The notes under the pieces are model-generated. The model was not told the origin of the DNA. It saw only the letters and a program-made list of their open reading frames with translations, and did not search any database. A stretch of DNA of 64,000 nt, from positions 248,001 through 312,000 of the forward strand of contig NZ_JAANCN010000002.1 in assembly GCF_011326735.1 (NCBI RefSeq), in the 5' to 3' direction. A program made the translations under genes and the position numbers. Positions 24,937-33,868 of this stretch are shown in pieces. Source of the DNA: Phycicoccus endophyticus. GTDB taxonomy: Bacteria; Actinomycetota; Actinomycetes; Actinomycetales; Dermatophilaceae. Positions within the stretch are counted from its first letter, which is position 1. Every line of letters begins with the position of its first letter.

Positions 24937-25572
24937 TCAGTCCGAGCGACCGGTGACGAGCAGGCCGGCACCGAGACCGACCATCATCAGCCCGCCGGCA
25001 CCGCCCACCCGCTCCAGCCGACGCGGCGAGGAGGCGAACCAGTCCCGACAGCGCGCGGCCGCGAGGGCCACCGAGCCGTCCATGGCGAGGGCGACGACGA
25101 CGAAGACGGCGCCGAGCACCAGCAGCTGCGGCGCGACCGGGCCGGACCGGTCGACGAACTGGGGCAGCAGGGCCATGAAGAACACGAGCGACTTCGGGTT
25201 GGTCACGCCGACGAGGTAACCCGCCCGTACGGCGCGCGTCGCCCGGACGGCAGCGAGCCTCTCGTGCAGCGACCCCGCGAGCGCGCGCCGGTGTCGCACC
25301 GACTGCACCCCCAACCACACGAGGTACCCCGCCCCGACGGCCTTCAGCCCGGAGTACACGGCCGCACTCGAGGCGACCAGTGGTCCGAGACCGACGGCGA
25401 TGGCGACGATCTGGGTGAGGATGCCTCCGGCGTTGCCGAGGACGGTGAGCAGCGCCACCCGGCGACCGGCCGAGAGTGCCCGGCCGACGGTGAAGAGGAC
25501 CGAGGGACCGGGGACGGCGACGATGGCGAGCGAGGCCAGGGCGAACGCGGCGACCGAGGTGAGCGGGGGCAC
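24937..25572 (-). CDS. LysE-family translocator
   Basis: A 211-residue protein with six hydrophobic helices and the RhtB/LysE signature near the N-terminus (AIVAVPGPSVLFTVGRALSAGRRVALLTVLG) and a second helix motif GYLVGVTNPKSLVFFMALLPQFV. These proteins export amino acids or related metabolites. The start is the GTG at 25572 (V-P-P-L-T-S), which places the signature at the usual distance; no strong ribosome-binding site is seen. Divergent from the oligopeptide importer across a 166-bp AT-enriched gap. Confidence 0.88.
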   Translation of the reverse strand: MPPLTSVAAFALASLAIVAVPGPSVLFTVGRALSAGRRVALLTVLGNAGGILTQIVAIAVGLGPLVASSAAVYSGLKAVGAGYLVWLGVQSVRHRRALAGSLHERLAAVRATRAVRAGYLVGVTNPKSLVFFMALLPQFVDRSGPVAPQLLVLGAVFVVVALAMDGSVALAAARCRDWFASSPRRLERVGGAGGLMMVGLGAGLLVTGRSD

Positions 25573-25738
25573 GTGAGCAGCATGCGCGGTTCGGGGCCGC
25601 GCACGCACCCGAGTTCCAGGGTGTAAAAAAATTCCGCTCGATCTATCCAAGCCGGAACTGGTTGACCTAGCATCGTGCGCCTGAGGGCCCCCGCTCCCGC
25701 CCGGGAGGCCCGGTGACCGACCTGAGGAGACCACGCCG
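25573..25738. promoter_or_regulatory. Divergent intergenic region with AT-rich tract
   Basis: This 166-bp gap separates the LysE-type gene from the importer/AnmK operon. It holds an A7 tract (25625-25631) within the only clearly AT-rich stretch of the neighbourhood (about 25620-25675), with TTGACC at 25662-25667 and TAGCAT at 25668-25673 as promoter-like words. No pair with ideal spacing can be fixed. It probably contains the divergent promoters and any operator for the cell-wall recycling operon. GAGGAGACC just before 25739 contains the ribosome-binding site of the first gene. Confidence 0.5.
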
Positions 25739-27265
25739 ATGACCCTCCGCCGCTCCACCGCCGTCCTCGCCGCGGCCGCCGCCCTGGCCCTGACCGCCTG
25801 CGGCGGCGGGGGCGAGGAGCCGGCGGCCAGCCCCGGGGAGGGGACGATCGTCGTCGGCATCACCGCCGACCCCACCCAGATGTTGCCGTGGACGGTGACC
25901 TCCAAGCAGGCCATCCAGGTGCTCTCGCAGGTGTACAGCACCCTGCTCGACACCGGCGAGAGCTCCGAGCCGGTCGCCGGCCTCGCCGACCTGCCCGAGG
26001 TGTCCGACGACGGCCTGACGTACACGTTCACCCTCAGCGAGGGCGTCACCTTCACCGACGGGTCGACGCTGGACTCCGAGGACGTCAAGTACACCTTCGA
26101 CACGATCATGGACCCCGACTCCAAGGCCTCCTCGGCCTCCTACTTCGGCTCGGTCAAGAGCGTCGAGGCTCCCGACCCGCGCACCGTCGTCGTCACGCTC
26201 GAGCACCCCGACGCCTCCTTCCCCTCGGGCCTGACCGGCGTCAACACCGGCATCGTCCCCTCGGACGCCGACCCGGCGACGCTCGAGAAGACACCGCTCG
26301 GCTCCGGTCCCTATGCGTGGGAGAAGCGCACGCCAAACCAGTCGATCACGTTGGCGCGCAACGACTCCTACTTCAAGGGCACGCCCGGCGCCGCACACCT
26401 GGAGTTCCGCGTCATCCCGGACGAGCAGTCCATGGTCTCGGCCCTGCGCACCGGGTCGGTCAACCTCACGGTCTTCGACAACCCGGTCACCGCCAAGACC
26501 GCCGGCACCGGCTCGGTCACGAGCACGCCCGTGGACTCGCTGAGCTACCACGTCCTCCAGCTGCGGGCGGCCTCGCCCGTCCTCTCCGACGTCAACTCCC
26601 GCCTCGCCATCCAGTGCGCCGTCTCCCGCCAGGACGTCGTCGACTCCGCGGCGCTCGGCGCCGGCGAGGTGACCGGCCCGGTCACCTCGCCGGAGTACCG
26701 CTCCGACCCGGCCGCGCAGCCCTGCCCGGAGCAGGACCTCGACCGGGCCAGGGAGTACCTCGCCAAGGCCGGCACGCCGGACGGCTTCACGCTCAAGCTC
26801 ATGACGTCCCAAGGCCTGTACTCGACCGCCGTCGACGAGGCGCAGGCCATCCAGGCCCAGCTGGGCAAGGTCGGCATCGACGTCCAGCTCGAGAGCCTCG
26901 ACTCCGGTGACTACGTCGACCGCTGGCTCGCCGGCGACTTCGAGGCCGCCATCGCGCTCAACGGTGGCAGCTCGGACCCCAACACGATGTACGCCCGCTA
27001 CTTCACGAGCGACGGCAGCTTCAACACCGTGGCCGGGTACTCCTCGAAGAGCCTGGACACCCTCTTCGCCCAGGGGATCGCGACGACGGACACCGACGAA
27101 CGCGCCGAGGTCTACTCCGAGATCAGCGCCGAGCTCGTCGACAACGCGGTGTGGGTCTGGCTGTTCACCCCGAAGCTCTTCGTCGTACACACCTCGTCGA
27201 TGTCGGGTCTCGAGGCACGCACCGACGGCAGCTACTCCGAGCTGTGGAAGGCCTCCCTGGGCTGA
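25739..27265 (+). CDS. Dpp/Opp-type substrate-binding lipoprotein (putative muropeptide importer)
   Basis: A 508-residue family 5 solute-binding protein. The signal peptide ends in LALTACGGGG with lipobox Cys21. The domain shows EVSDDGLTYTFTLSEGVTFTDGSTLDSEDVKYTFD, the usual family-5 motif. Such proteins bind peptides or glycans outside the membrane. Because it begins a six-gene operon containing anhydro-N-acetylmuramic acid kinase, its ligand is inferred to be an anhydro-muropeptide or anhydroMurNAc-containing fragment. An ordinary peptide ligand cannot be excluded from the sequence. Confidence 0.92.
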   Translation: MTLRRSTAVLAAAAALALTACGGGGEEPAASPGEGTIVVGITADPTQMLPWTVTSKQAIQVLSQVYSTLLDTGESSEPVAGLADLPEVSDDGLTYTFTLSEGVTFTDGSTLDSEDVKYTFDTIMDPDSKASSASYFGSVKSVEAPDPRTVVVTLEHPDASFPSGLTGVNTGIVPSDADPATLEKTPLGSGPYAWEKRTPNQSITLARNDSYFKGTPGAAHLEFRVIPDEQSMVSALRTGSVNLTVFDNPVTAKTAGTGSVTSTPVDSLSYHVLQLRAASPVLSDVNSRLAIQCAVSRQDVVDSAALGAGEVTGPVTSPEYRSDPAAQPCPEQDLDRAREYLAKAGTPDGFTLKLMTSQGLYSTAVDEAQAIQAQLGKVGIDVQLESLDSGDYVDRWLAGDFEAAIALNGGSSDPNTMYARYFTSDGSFNTVAGYSSKSLDTLFAQGIATTDTDERAEVYSEISAELVDNAVWVWLFTPKLFVVHTSSMSGLEARTDGSYSELWKASLG

Positions 27266-27266
27266 C

Positions 27267-28244
27267 ATGGGCCGCCTGCGCGCCGTCCTCGGCCACACCG
27301 CCGTCCGCCGGCTCGGCGAGGCCCTCGTCACGCTCGTCGGCGTCTCGCTGCTCACCTTCGTCGTCCTGCGCGTCGTCCCGGGCGACCAGATCACGGCCTC
27401 CTACGGCATCGCCGCCGGTGAGCTGAGCCCCGAACAGATCGCCTCGCTGCGGGAGTACTACGGCATCGACCAGCCCTGGCCGGTGCAGTACCTCGGCTGG
27501 CTCGGTGGCGTCGTCACCGGCAACCTCGGGGTCTCGACGACCTCGGGGCTGTCGGTGGCCGCACTCACCGCGCAGGCGCTGCCCAACACCGTCGAGCTCG
27601 CCGTCCTCGCGATCCTCGTCGGGCTGGCACTCGGGGTTCCCGGCGGGATGCTCGCCGCGAGCCGGCCCGGGGCCGCCCGCGACGGGGGCACCCAGGTCGC
27701 CAGCCTGCTCTCGCTGTCGGTGCCGTCCTTCCTCCTCGCGACGGCGGTCGCGACCTTCCTCGCCAACCAGCTCGGGTGGTACCCCAACGGCGAGGGCTAC
27801 CGCACGCTCGCCGAGGACCCCTGGCTCAACCTCCAGCAGATGGTGCTGCCGGCCGCCGTCCTCGGGATCAGCATCGCCTCTCCCGTCCTGCAGACGACGC
27901 GGACGGCCATCCTCGGGGTACGCGCCGAGGACTTCGTGCGGACCGCGCAGGCCAAGGGCGTCCCCCCGGGTCGCCTCCAGGTGCGGCACGTCCTGCGCAA
28001 CGCCCTCATCCCCGTCGTGACGATGACCGGGCTCCAGTTCGGCTTCCTGCTCTCCGGAGCCCTGGTCGCCGAGCAGATCTTCGCCATCCCCGGCATCGGC
28101 CGGCAGACCCTCCTCGGCCTCCAGCAGAAGGAGTACGCCGTCGTGCAGAGCACCGTCCTCGTCATCGCGGCGATGTTCGTCCTCGTCAACCTGCTCACCG
28201 ACGTCCTCTACCGGGTGGTCGACCCCCGGGTGCGGCTGCGATGA
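27267..28244 (+). CDS. Dpp/Opp-type ABC importer permease, first subunit
   Basis: A 325-residue DppB-type permease with six transmembrane helices. The N-terminal helix VTLVGVSLLTFVVLRVVPGD is the DppB hallmark, and the cytoplasmic EAA loop reads RAEDFVRTAQAKGVPPGRLQVRHVLRNALIPVV. The ATG at 27267 is one base after the binding-protein stop. It overlaps the second permease by 4 bases (ATGA). It forms the channel with the DppC-type subunit. Confidence 0.94.
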   Translation: MGRLRAVLGHTAVRRLGEALVTLVGVSLLTFVVLRVVPGDQITASYGIAAGELSPEQIASLREYYGIDQPWPVQYLGWLGGVVTGNLGVSTTSGLSVAALTAQALPNTVELAVLAILVGLALGVPGGMLAASRPGAARDGGTQVASLLSLSVPSFLLATAVATFLANQLGWYPNGEGYRTLAEDPWLNLQQMVLPAAVLGISIASPVLQTTRTAILGVRAEDFVRTAQAKGVPPGRLQVRHVLRNALIPVVTMTGLQFGFLLSGALVAEQIFAIPGIGRQTLLGLQQKEYAVVQSTVLVIAAMFVLVNLLTDVLYRVVDPRVRLR

Positions 28245-29125
28245 GCGCCACCGAGACCGGCCTCGAGGCCCCGGCCGAGCCCACGGGGCGCACCCGGGCG
28301 TGGCGCTCGGCGTTCCTCACCCCGGCCGGCGTCACCGGCGTGGCCCTCATGACGGTCGTCCTCGTGCTCGCCGCCCTGTCGGCCCTCGGCCTCCTCCCGC
28401 ACGACCCCGCCGCCCAGGACGTCGGCCGCTCGCTCCTCGGCCCGAGCGGTGACGCCTGGTTCGGCACCGACCAGTTCGGCCGGGACGTCTTCTCCCGGGT
28501 CGCGTCCGGGCTCGCCAACTCGCTGCGGGTCGCGGCGGTCTCGGTGGCCGTCTCGGCCGCGGTGGGCATCACCCTCGGGGTACTCGCCGGCTACCTCCAG
28601 GGCGTCGTCGACCGGCTCGTCGGGGTGGTGACCAACGTGCTCTTCGCGTTCCCGTCGCTGCTGCTCGCGTTGGCCCTCGCCGCGACCCTCTCCCGCAGCT
28701 GGGTCACGGTGAGCGTGGCGATCGCCGTCGTGTACGTCCCGATCTTCGCGCGGGTGGCGCGCGGGCCGGTGCTCAGCCTGCGCACGGCCGACTACGTCCT
28801 CGCCGCCCAGGCCGTCGGGCGCTCGCGGCTCTCGACCCTCGTCGAGCACGTCGTGCCGAACATGGCCGGCATCCTCGTGGTGCAGACGACCCTGTCGCTG
28901 TCCTGGGCGATCCTCACCGAGGCCTCGCTGAGCTTCCTCGGGTTCGGGACCCCACCCCCGGCCGCGTCGCTCGGCGGCATGGTCTACGACGCCCAGGCGC
29001 TGACCAGCGTCGCGCCGTGGCTGCTCGTCTTTCCCGGAGTGGGCCTCGTCGTCGCCGTCATCGGCCTCAACCTCATCGGCGACGCGCTGCGCTCGGTCCT
29101 CGACCCCCGGGCGGGGGGACGCTGA
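28241..29125 (+). CDS. Dpp/Opp-type ABC importer permease, second subunit
   Basis: A 294-residue DppC-type permease. [24 protein letters not shown] marks the N-terminal portion of DppC proteins, and the EAA loop is [48 protein letters not shown] is the conserved DppC C-terminal motif. About five to six helices. The stop codon TGA and the next start ATG share one base (TGATG), so anmK translation is coupled to that of the transporter. Confidence 0.94.
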   Translation: MSATETGLEAPAEPTGRTRAWRSAFLTPAGVTGVALMTVVLVLAALSALGLLPHDPAAQDVGRSLLGPSGDAWFGTDQFGRDVFSRVASGLANSLRVAAVSVAVSAAVGITLGVLAGYLQGVVDRLVGVVTNVLFAFPSLLLALALAATLSRSWVTVSVAIAVVYVPIFARVARGPVLSLRTADYVLAAQAVGRSRLSTLVEHVVPNMAGILVVQTTLSLSWAILTEASLSFLGFGTPPPAASLGGMVYDAQALTSVAPWLLVFPGVGLVVAVIGLNLIGDALRSVLDPRAGGR

Positions 29126-30315
29126 TGCGCGTCCTCGGGATGATCTCGGGCACCTCGCACGACGGGATCGACGTGGCGGTGGTCGACCTCGACGTCGAGG
29201 GCGAGACCCTGCGGGCCCGGCTCGAGCACACCGGCACCGTGCCGTACGAGCCGGCGCTGAGACGCCGGCTCGCCGGGGCCCTGCCGCCGGCGCCCGTGGG
29301 GTTCGACGTGGTCTGCGAGCTCGACACGAGCATCGGGCGGGCGTTCGCGGCGGCGGCGCGGTCGGCCGTGGCCGCCGCCCCCGGGCCGGTGGACCTCGTG
29401 TGCTCGCACGGCCAGACGGTCTTCCACTGGGTCGAGGGCGGCGAGGCGCTCGGGACCCTGCAGCTCGGGCAGCCCGCCTGGGTGGCCGAGGCGACGGGCC
29501 GACCCGTCGTCTCGGACGTGCGGGCCGCCGACCTGGCCGCCGGCGGGCACGGCGCCCCGCTCGTGCCGGTCCTCGACCGGCTGCTGCTCGCCGAGGCCGT
29601 GGCCGACGGCCGCCGGGCCGGCGCCCTCAACCTCGGCGGCATCGCCAACCTCACCGTCTGCGCGCCGGGTACCGAGCCCGTGGCCTGGGACATCGGCCCG
29701 GCCGGCGCGCTCGTCGACGCCGTCGTCAGCGCGGCCACCGACGGTGGCTCGGCCTTCGACGACGGGGGCCGGCTGGCCGCCGCCGGTAGCGTGCAGGAGC
29801 CCTTGCTCGAGCACCTGCTGGACGACCCGTACTACGCGCTGCCGCCACCGAAGAGCACCGGCAAGGAGCTGTTCCACCTCGGCTACGTCGAGGCGGCGCT
29901 CGACGCGGTCGGTACCCGGCCCGAGCTGCCCGACCTCGTGGCGACGCTCACCGAGCTCACCGCGCGCACGGTCGCCCGGGCGGTGTCGGACGCGCGCCTC
30001 GACGTGCTCGTCGCCTCCGGGGGCGGGGTGCGCAACCGCGTGCTCCACGCCCGTCTCGCCGAGCTCGTCGCGCCGACCCCGCTGCGCCCGAGTGACGACC
30101 TCGGGGTCCCCGCGGGCGAGAAGGAGGCGCTGGCGTTCGCGCTCATCGGCTGGGCGACCGCACACGGCCTGCCCGGGAACGTCCCGAGCTGCACCGGCGC
30201 CGACGGGCCCCGGGTGCTCGGCCGGGTCACCCCCGCGCCGACCGGCGGGTGGCTGCCGCCCGCACCGCTCGCCGGGTGGCCGAGCCGCCTGGTCGTCGAG
30301 GACGCGACCCGATGA
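29125..30315 (+). CDS. anmK: Anhydro-N-acetylmuramic acid kinase
   Basis: AnmK opens the 1,6-anhydro ring of anhydroMurNAc and phosphorylates it, giving MurNAc-6-phosphate for cell-wall recycling. The 396-residue protein has the ATP-binding [16 protein letters not shown] (about 7-22), [30 protein letters not shown], the conserved NLGGIANLT and the late [12 protein letters not shown], all AnmK landmarks. The ATG at 29125 shares a base with the upstream stop. Its place inside a transporter operon ties the importer to murein fragments. No MurQ etherase, NagZ or MurR regulator is in the window. Confidence 0.95.
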   Translation: MRVLGMISGTSHDGIDVAVVDLDVEGETLRARLEHTGTVPYEPALRRRLAGALPPAPVGFDVVCELDTSIGRAFAAAARSAVAAAPGPVDLVCSHGQTVFHWVEGGEALGTLQLGQPAWVAEATGRPVVSDVRAADLAAGGHGAPLVPVLDRLLLAEAVADGRRAGALNLGGIANLTVCAPGTEPVAWDIGPAGALVDAVVSAATDGGSAFDDGGRLAAAGSVQEPLLEHLLDDPYYALPPPKSTGKELFHLGYVEAALDAVGTRPELPDLVATLTELTARTVARAVSDARLDVLVASGGGVRNRVLHARLAELVAPTPLRPSDDLGVPAGEKEALAFALIGWATAHGLPGNVPSCTGADGPRVLGRVTPAPTGGWLPPAPLAGWPSRLVVEDATR

Positions 30316-31475
30316 CCCTCCTCGCCCAGCCCCTCGAGCGGCTGCTCGCCCTCGGCGACCTCGGGCGCGCCCCGGCGGGCGCGGTCGTCGGGGTGCACAC
30401 GCCGGCCCGGCGTTCCGTCGCCGCCGGCGGGTGGGCCGTGCTGCCGACGCAGGAGTCCGACGGGGTGCCGATGACCCGGGACACCTGGCTGGACTGGGCG
30501 TCGGTGACGAAGGTCGCCGCGACGACCCTCCTGCTCCTCCTGCTCTCCGATGCCGGCGAGCTCGACCTCGACCAGCCGGTGGCCCGGCAGGTGCCGGGGT
30601 TCGCCGGCGGAGGCCGGGAGCGGGTCACCGTCACACACCTGCTGACCCACACCTCCGGCCTGGCCGCCTGGGAGCCGCTGTACTGCCGCGCGACCGACGT
30701 CGCCGCGGCGACGGCGGCCGTCGTCGGCCTGCCCCTGGTGAGCGCCCCCGGAGAGGTGCGCCGCTACTCCGACCTCGGGCTCGTCCTCGCCGGGCACGTC
30801 GTGGAGCGGGTCACCGGGCTCGACCTGCCGACCGCGTTCCGCCGGCACGTCGCCGCCCCCCTGGGCCTCTCGCTGCGGCTCGGGCCGGTGCCCGCCGTGT
30901 GGGCGGCGACGAGCGCGGACAGCGACGTCGTGGAGCAGGTCATGGTCGCCCGCGGCGAGCCCTACCCCGTGGAGGCCTCGCCGGAGGACTTCGCCGGCTG
31001 GCGCGGCACCCCGGTGCGCGGCGACACCCACGACGGCAACGCGGCGCACGCGTTCGGGGGGGCCGCCGGCCATGCCGGGCTCTTCGGCCAGGCCGCCGAC
31101 CTGCTCGCCCTCGGCGCCGCCCTGTGCGACGGCACACTGCTCGCACCCGCCACCCTCGAGGCGGCGGCCCACCCGACTCCGGCCGACCCCACCCAGGGGC
31201 TCGGTCTCCGTCTGCTCGAGCGGCCCGGCCCGCACGGCGCGCCCGTGACCTGGCTGTGGCACGGCGGGTTCACCGGCACGGTCTGGGCGCTCGAGCCGCG
31301 CTCGGGCACCGTCGTCGCCGGCGGCGCGACCCGGCTGCACGGCACGACCGGTCCGCTGCGCACCCGGCCCTCGGCCTCCCGGGGCCCCGGCCCGCTCGCC
31401 GGCCTGGCCACGGGCGAGCAGATCCGCGACGTCGTCCTCGCGGCGGCGCATCCGCCGAAGGAGACCAGCCGATGA
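30312..31475 (+). CDS. Serine hydrolase, beta-lactamase/PBP fold
   Basis: A 387-residue class C beta-lactamase-like hydrolase. The active-site serine motif is SVTK (64-67), the second motif is YSD (152-154; YxN or YxS is commoner), and HGGFTG about residue 317 occupies the KTG position. [10 protein letters not shown] is the usual family loop. There is no signal peptide, so it is probably cytoplasmic. Other bacteria also place a beta-lactamase-fold protein in MurNAc-use operons (for example YbbE in Bacillus subtilis), so a peptidase or amidase acting on imported muropeptides is plausible. It overlaps anmK and the ATPase gene by 4 bases each. Confidence 0.85.
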   Translation: MTLLAQPLERLLALGDLGRAPAGAVVGVHTPARRSVAAGGWAVLPTQESDGVPMTRDTWLDWASVTKVAATTLLLLLLSDAGELDLDQPVARQVPGFAGGGRERVTVTHLLTHTSGLAAWEPLYCRATDVAAATAAVVGLPLVSAPGEVRRYSDLGLVLAGHVVERVTGLDLPTAFRRHVAAPLGLSLRLGPVPAVWAATSADSDVVEQVMVARGEPYPVEASPEDFAGWRGTPVRGDTHDGNAAHAFGGAAGHAGLFGQAADLLALGAALCDGTLLAPATLEAAAHPTPADPTQGLGLRLLERPGPHGAPVTWLWHGGFTGTVWALEPRSGTVVAGGATRLHGTTGPLRTRPSASRGPGPLAGLATGEQIRDVVLAAAHPPKETSR

Positions 31476-33148
31476 CCGCCCTCCCTCCCGCGAGGCCGCT
31501 GCTGTCCGTCCGCGACCTCACCGTGGCCTTCGCCACCTCACGCGGCGAGATCGAGGCGGTCCGCGGGGCCGACCTCGAGGTCTCCGCGGGCGAGACCGTC
31601 GCCGTCGTCGGCGAGTCCGGTTCGGGCAAGTCGACGCTCGCCGCATGCGTCACCCGGCTGCTCGCCGACAACGGCCGGATCGCGGCCGGCACGGTGATGC
31701 TGCGCGACCTGGACCTGACCCGCGCCGACGAGCGCACCCTGCGGGAGGTGCGCGGCCGGCGGGTCGGGTTCGTCCCGCAGGACCCGATGACCGGGCTCAA
31801 CCCGGTGATGACGGTCGGGGCCCAGATCGCCGAGGCCCTCGAGGTGCACGGCCGCGCCCAGGGGCGCCAGGCCCGGGCGCAGGCCGCCGACCTGCTCGCA
31901 CGGGCCGGCATCGCCGACGCCGCGACCCGGGTCGACCAGTACCCGCACGAGTTCTCCGGAGGGATGCGCCAGCGGGTCCTCATCGCGATGGCCCTGGCCT
32001 GCCGGCCCGAGGTGCTCGTCGCCGACGAGCCCACCTCCGCACTCGACGTCACGGTGCAGCGGCTCGTGCTGGACCAGATGGCCGAGCTCGCCGCCGACGT
32101 CGGCGCCGCCGTCGTCCTCATCACCCACGACCTCGCGCTCGCGGCCGAGCGGGCCGACCGGGTGGTCGTCATGTACCGCGGCCAGGTCGTCGAGACCGGG
32201 CCGGCCGAGCAGGTCGCCGAGCGCCCGCAGCAGGAGTACACCCGGCGCCTGCTGGCGGCCGCCCCGGGCATCGCCGAGCGGAAGGTGTCGGTGGTCGAGC
32301 CGGTCCAGGGGCGGGCGGGCGCCTCCGAGGGCTCCGGTGGGTCGTCGGGTTCCGGTGGCTGCGAGGAACCGCTGCTCGTGCTCTCCGGTGCGGTCAAGCG
32401 CTACCGGGTGCGGGGACGGCGCGAGCCGCTCGTGGCGGTCGACGACGTCGACCTCGCGGTGCCGCGCGGGCAGACGGTCGCCGTCGTCGGGGAGTCCGGG
32501 TCGGGGAAGTCGACGGCCGCCCGGCTGGCGCTGCGGCTCGAGGACGCCGACGCCGGCACCGTGCGGTTCGCCGGCGAGGACGTCACCCACCGGCACGGGA
32601 GGGCGCTGCGCGGGTTCCGGCGCGCGGTGCAGCCGGTCTTCCAGAACCCCTACGCCTCGCTCGACCCGCGCTACACGATCGAGCAGGTGGTCGCCGAGCC
32701 GCTCGTCGTCCATGGCGTCGGCGACGCGGGGCATCGCCGCCGGGCGGTACGCGACCTCCTCGAGCGGGTCGCGCTGCCCGCCGACCTCGCGTCCCGGCGG
32801 CCGCACGAGCTCTCCGGGGGCCAGCGGCAGCGGGTCGCCATCGCGCGGGCGCTCGCGCTCGACCCGCAGCTCGTCGTCATGGACGAGGCGGTCAGTGCCC
32901 TCGACGTGCTCGTCCAGGAGCAGATCCTCGACCTCATGGTCGAGCTGCAGCGCGAGCTCGGCCTGTCCTACCTGTTCATCACCCACGACCTCGCGGTCGT
33001 CCGGCTCGTCGCGCACGAGGTGTACGTCATGCAGGGCGGCCGGGTCGTCGAGCGGGGCGAGCCGGGGCGGCTCTTCGCCGAGCCCCGGGAGGAGTACACG
33101 CGCACCCTCCTCGCGGCCATCCCCGGGCAGTCGCTCGTCCACCACTGA
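31472..33148 (+). CDS. Fused double-domain oligopeptide-type ABC ATPase (DppD-DppF)
   Basis: A 558-residue protein with two complete ATPase domains. Domain 1 has Walker A GESGSGKST (47-55), then FVPQDPMTGLNPVMTVG and FSGGMRQR; domain 2 has a second GESGSGKST near 340, QNPYASLDPRYTIEQVV and LSGGQRQRVAIARAL. A glycine/serine-rich linker (about 280-305) joins them. It supplies both ATP sites for the Dpp-type permeases. Translation starts at ATG 31472, overlapping the hydrolase stop. It is the last gene of the operon and ends 24 bp before the larger repeat element. Confidence 0.95.
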   Translation: MTALPPARPLLSVRDLTVAFATSRGEIEAVRGADLEVSAGETVAVVGESGSGKSTLAACVTRLLADNGRIAAGTVMLRDLDLTRADERTLREVRGRRVGFVPQDPMTGLNPVMTVGAQIAEALEVHGRAQGRQARAQAADLLARAGIADAATRVDQYPHEFSGGMRQRVLIAMALACRPEVLVADEPTSALDVTVQRLVLDQMAELAADVGAAVVLITHDLALAAERADRVVVMYRGQVVETGPAEQVAERPQQEYTRRLLAAAPGIAERKVSVVEPVQGRAGASEGSGGSSGSGGCEEPLLVLSGAVKRYRVRGRREPLVAVDDVDLAVPRGQTVAVVGESGSGKSTAARLALRLEDADAGTVRFAGEDVTHRHGRALRGFRRAVQPVFQNPYASLDPRYTIEQVVAEPLVVHGVGDAGHRRRAVRDLLERVALPADLASRRPHELSGGQRQRVAIARALALDPQLVVMDEAVSALDVLVQEQILDLMVELQRELGLSYLFITHDLAVVRLVAHEVYVMQGGRVVERGEPGRLFAEPREEYTRTLLAAIPGQSLVHH

Positions 33149-33171
33149 CCCACCACCCCGACGCGCTCCCA

Positions 33172-33301
33172 CGTTCCTCATTCGACCAATAGGTCACGTC
33201 AGCGACAGCGACGCGGGGCCAGACGTACCTGACGTGACCTATTGGTCACTCCAGCGACAACGACACGGGGCCACACGTACCTGAGGTGACCTATTGGTCA
33301 C
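33172..33301. repeat. Palindromic repeat array 2, left part (three units, 52-bp period)
   Basis: Three hairpin cores are centred near 33189, 33241 and 33293, exactly 52 bp apart. The first has an AATA centre, the other two TATT (GTGACCTATTGGTCAC at 33234-33249 and 33286-33301). The spacer of about 36 bp is conserved and starts with a (T)CCAGCGACA-like segment and ends CGTACCTGA. The left 26 bp (33172-33197) form one arm of an inverted repeat with 34025-34050. The third core contains the stop codon of the TmrB-like gene. Confidence 0.9.
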
Positions 33302-33821
33302 TCCAGCGACGGCACAGGGCGGCGACCCGAGCGGCCACGTCTGCCGGTGGCGCGCCGGTCGTGTCCACCACGGTGGCCGACTCGTGCAGCCAGGTCCGCG
33401 CGGCCTGCGCGTACGGGCGTAGGTGCGCCAGCCGGAAAGACGAGGGGACCTCGTGCTCGCCGGTGATGCGGTCTCGCAACGTCGCCTCGTCCGCGTGCAG
33501 CACGACGTGCCGAACGGGGATGCCATGCGCCCGCAGTCCGTCACTGATCTCCCGCCAGTACCCCTCGACGAGCACGGTCATCGGGACGACGAGCGTGCCC
33601 CCGGCATACTCGAGCACGCTCCGGGCGGTCTCGACGACGAGGGCGCGCCACGGGGGCCAGTGCTGGAAGTTGTCCGTGGCAGGGAGTCCCGGCGTGATGT
33701 CCATGAGCATCTCGCCCACCCTCTCGGCGTCGAAGACTCGCGCGTTCGCAAGCAGCGGCTGCAGGAGAGCGCTCGTCGTCGTCTTCCCCACCCCGTGCGT
33801 TCCGTTGACCCAGACGATCAC
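33291..33821 (-). CDS. TmrB-like P-loop protein
   Basis: A 176-residue AAA/P-loop protein resembling TmrB, the tunicamycin-resistance protein of Bacillus subtilis. It starts with a Walker A (MIVWVNGTHGVGKTTTS, residues 7-14), keeps DNFQHWPPWRALV and LVVPMTVLVEGYW, and has DEATLRDRI in the region matching TmrB. TmrB-like proteins bind ATP and confer tolerance, but the substrate here is unknown. The C-terminus W-S-D-Q-stop is encoded by the third palindrome of the repeat array. Its base composition is visibly less GC-rich than the neighbours, which with its location suggests horizontal acquisition. Confidence 0.8.
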   Translation of the reverse strand: MIVWVNGTHGVGKTTTSALLQPLLANARVFDAERVGEMLMDITPGLPATDNFQHWPPWRALVVETARSVLEYAGGTLVVPMTVLVEGYWREISDGLRAHGIPVRHVVLHADEATLRDRITGEHEVPSSFRLAHLRPYAQAARTWLHESATVVDTTGAPPADVAARVAALCRRWSDQ

Positions 33822-33868
33822 GGGTCGACGCTAACGCTGGCGGGAGGACCACCGCAGACGTACCTGAC

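Noticed and set aside
24547-25626. 359-codon plus-strand open frame
   Set aside because: It is antisense to serS and the LysE-type gene, with no domain or ribosome-binding site.
25662-25673. TTGACC-TAGCAT as a -35/-10 pair
   Set aside because: The two words are adjacent, with no spacer, so they cannot act together; each may belong to a different, weaker promoter.
29744-31471. N-terminal extension of the fused ATPase gene (start at 29744)
   Set aside because: The extra sequence is the shadow of anmK and the hydrolase gene; the ATG at 31472 overlaps the upstream stop and gives the family N-terminus.
33149-33171. Terminator after the fused ATPase gene
   Set aside because: No stable stem is seen in this short gap; the first hairpin is the repeat element itself.
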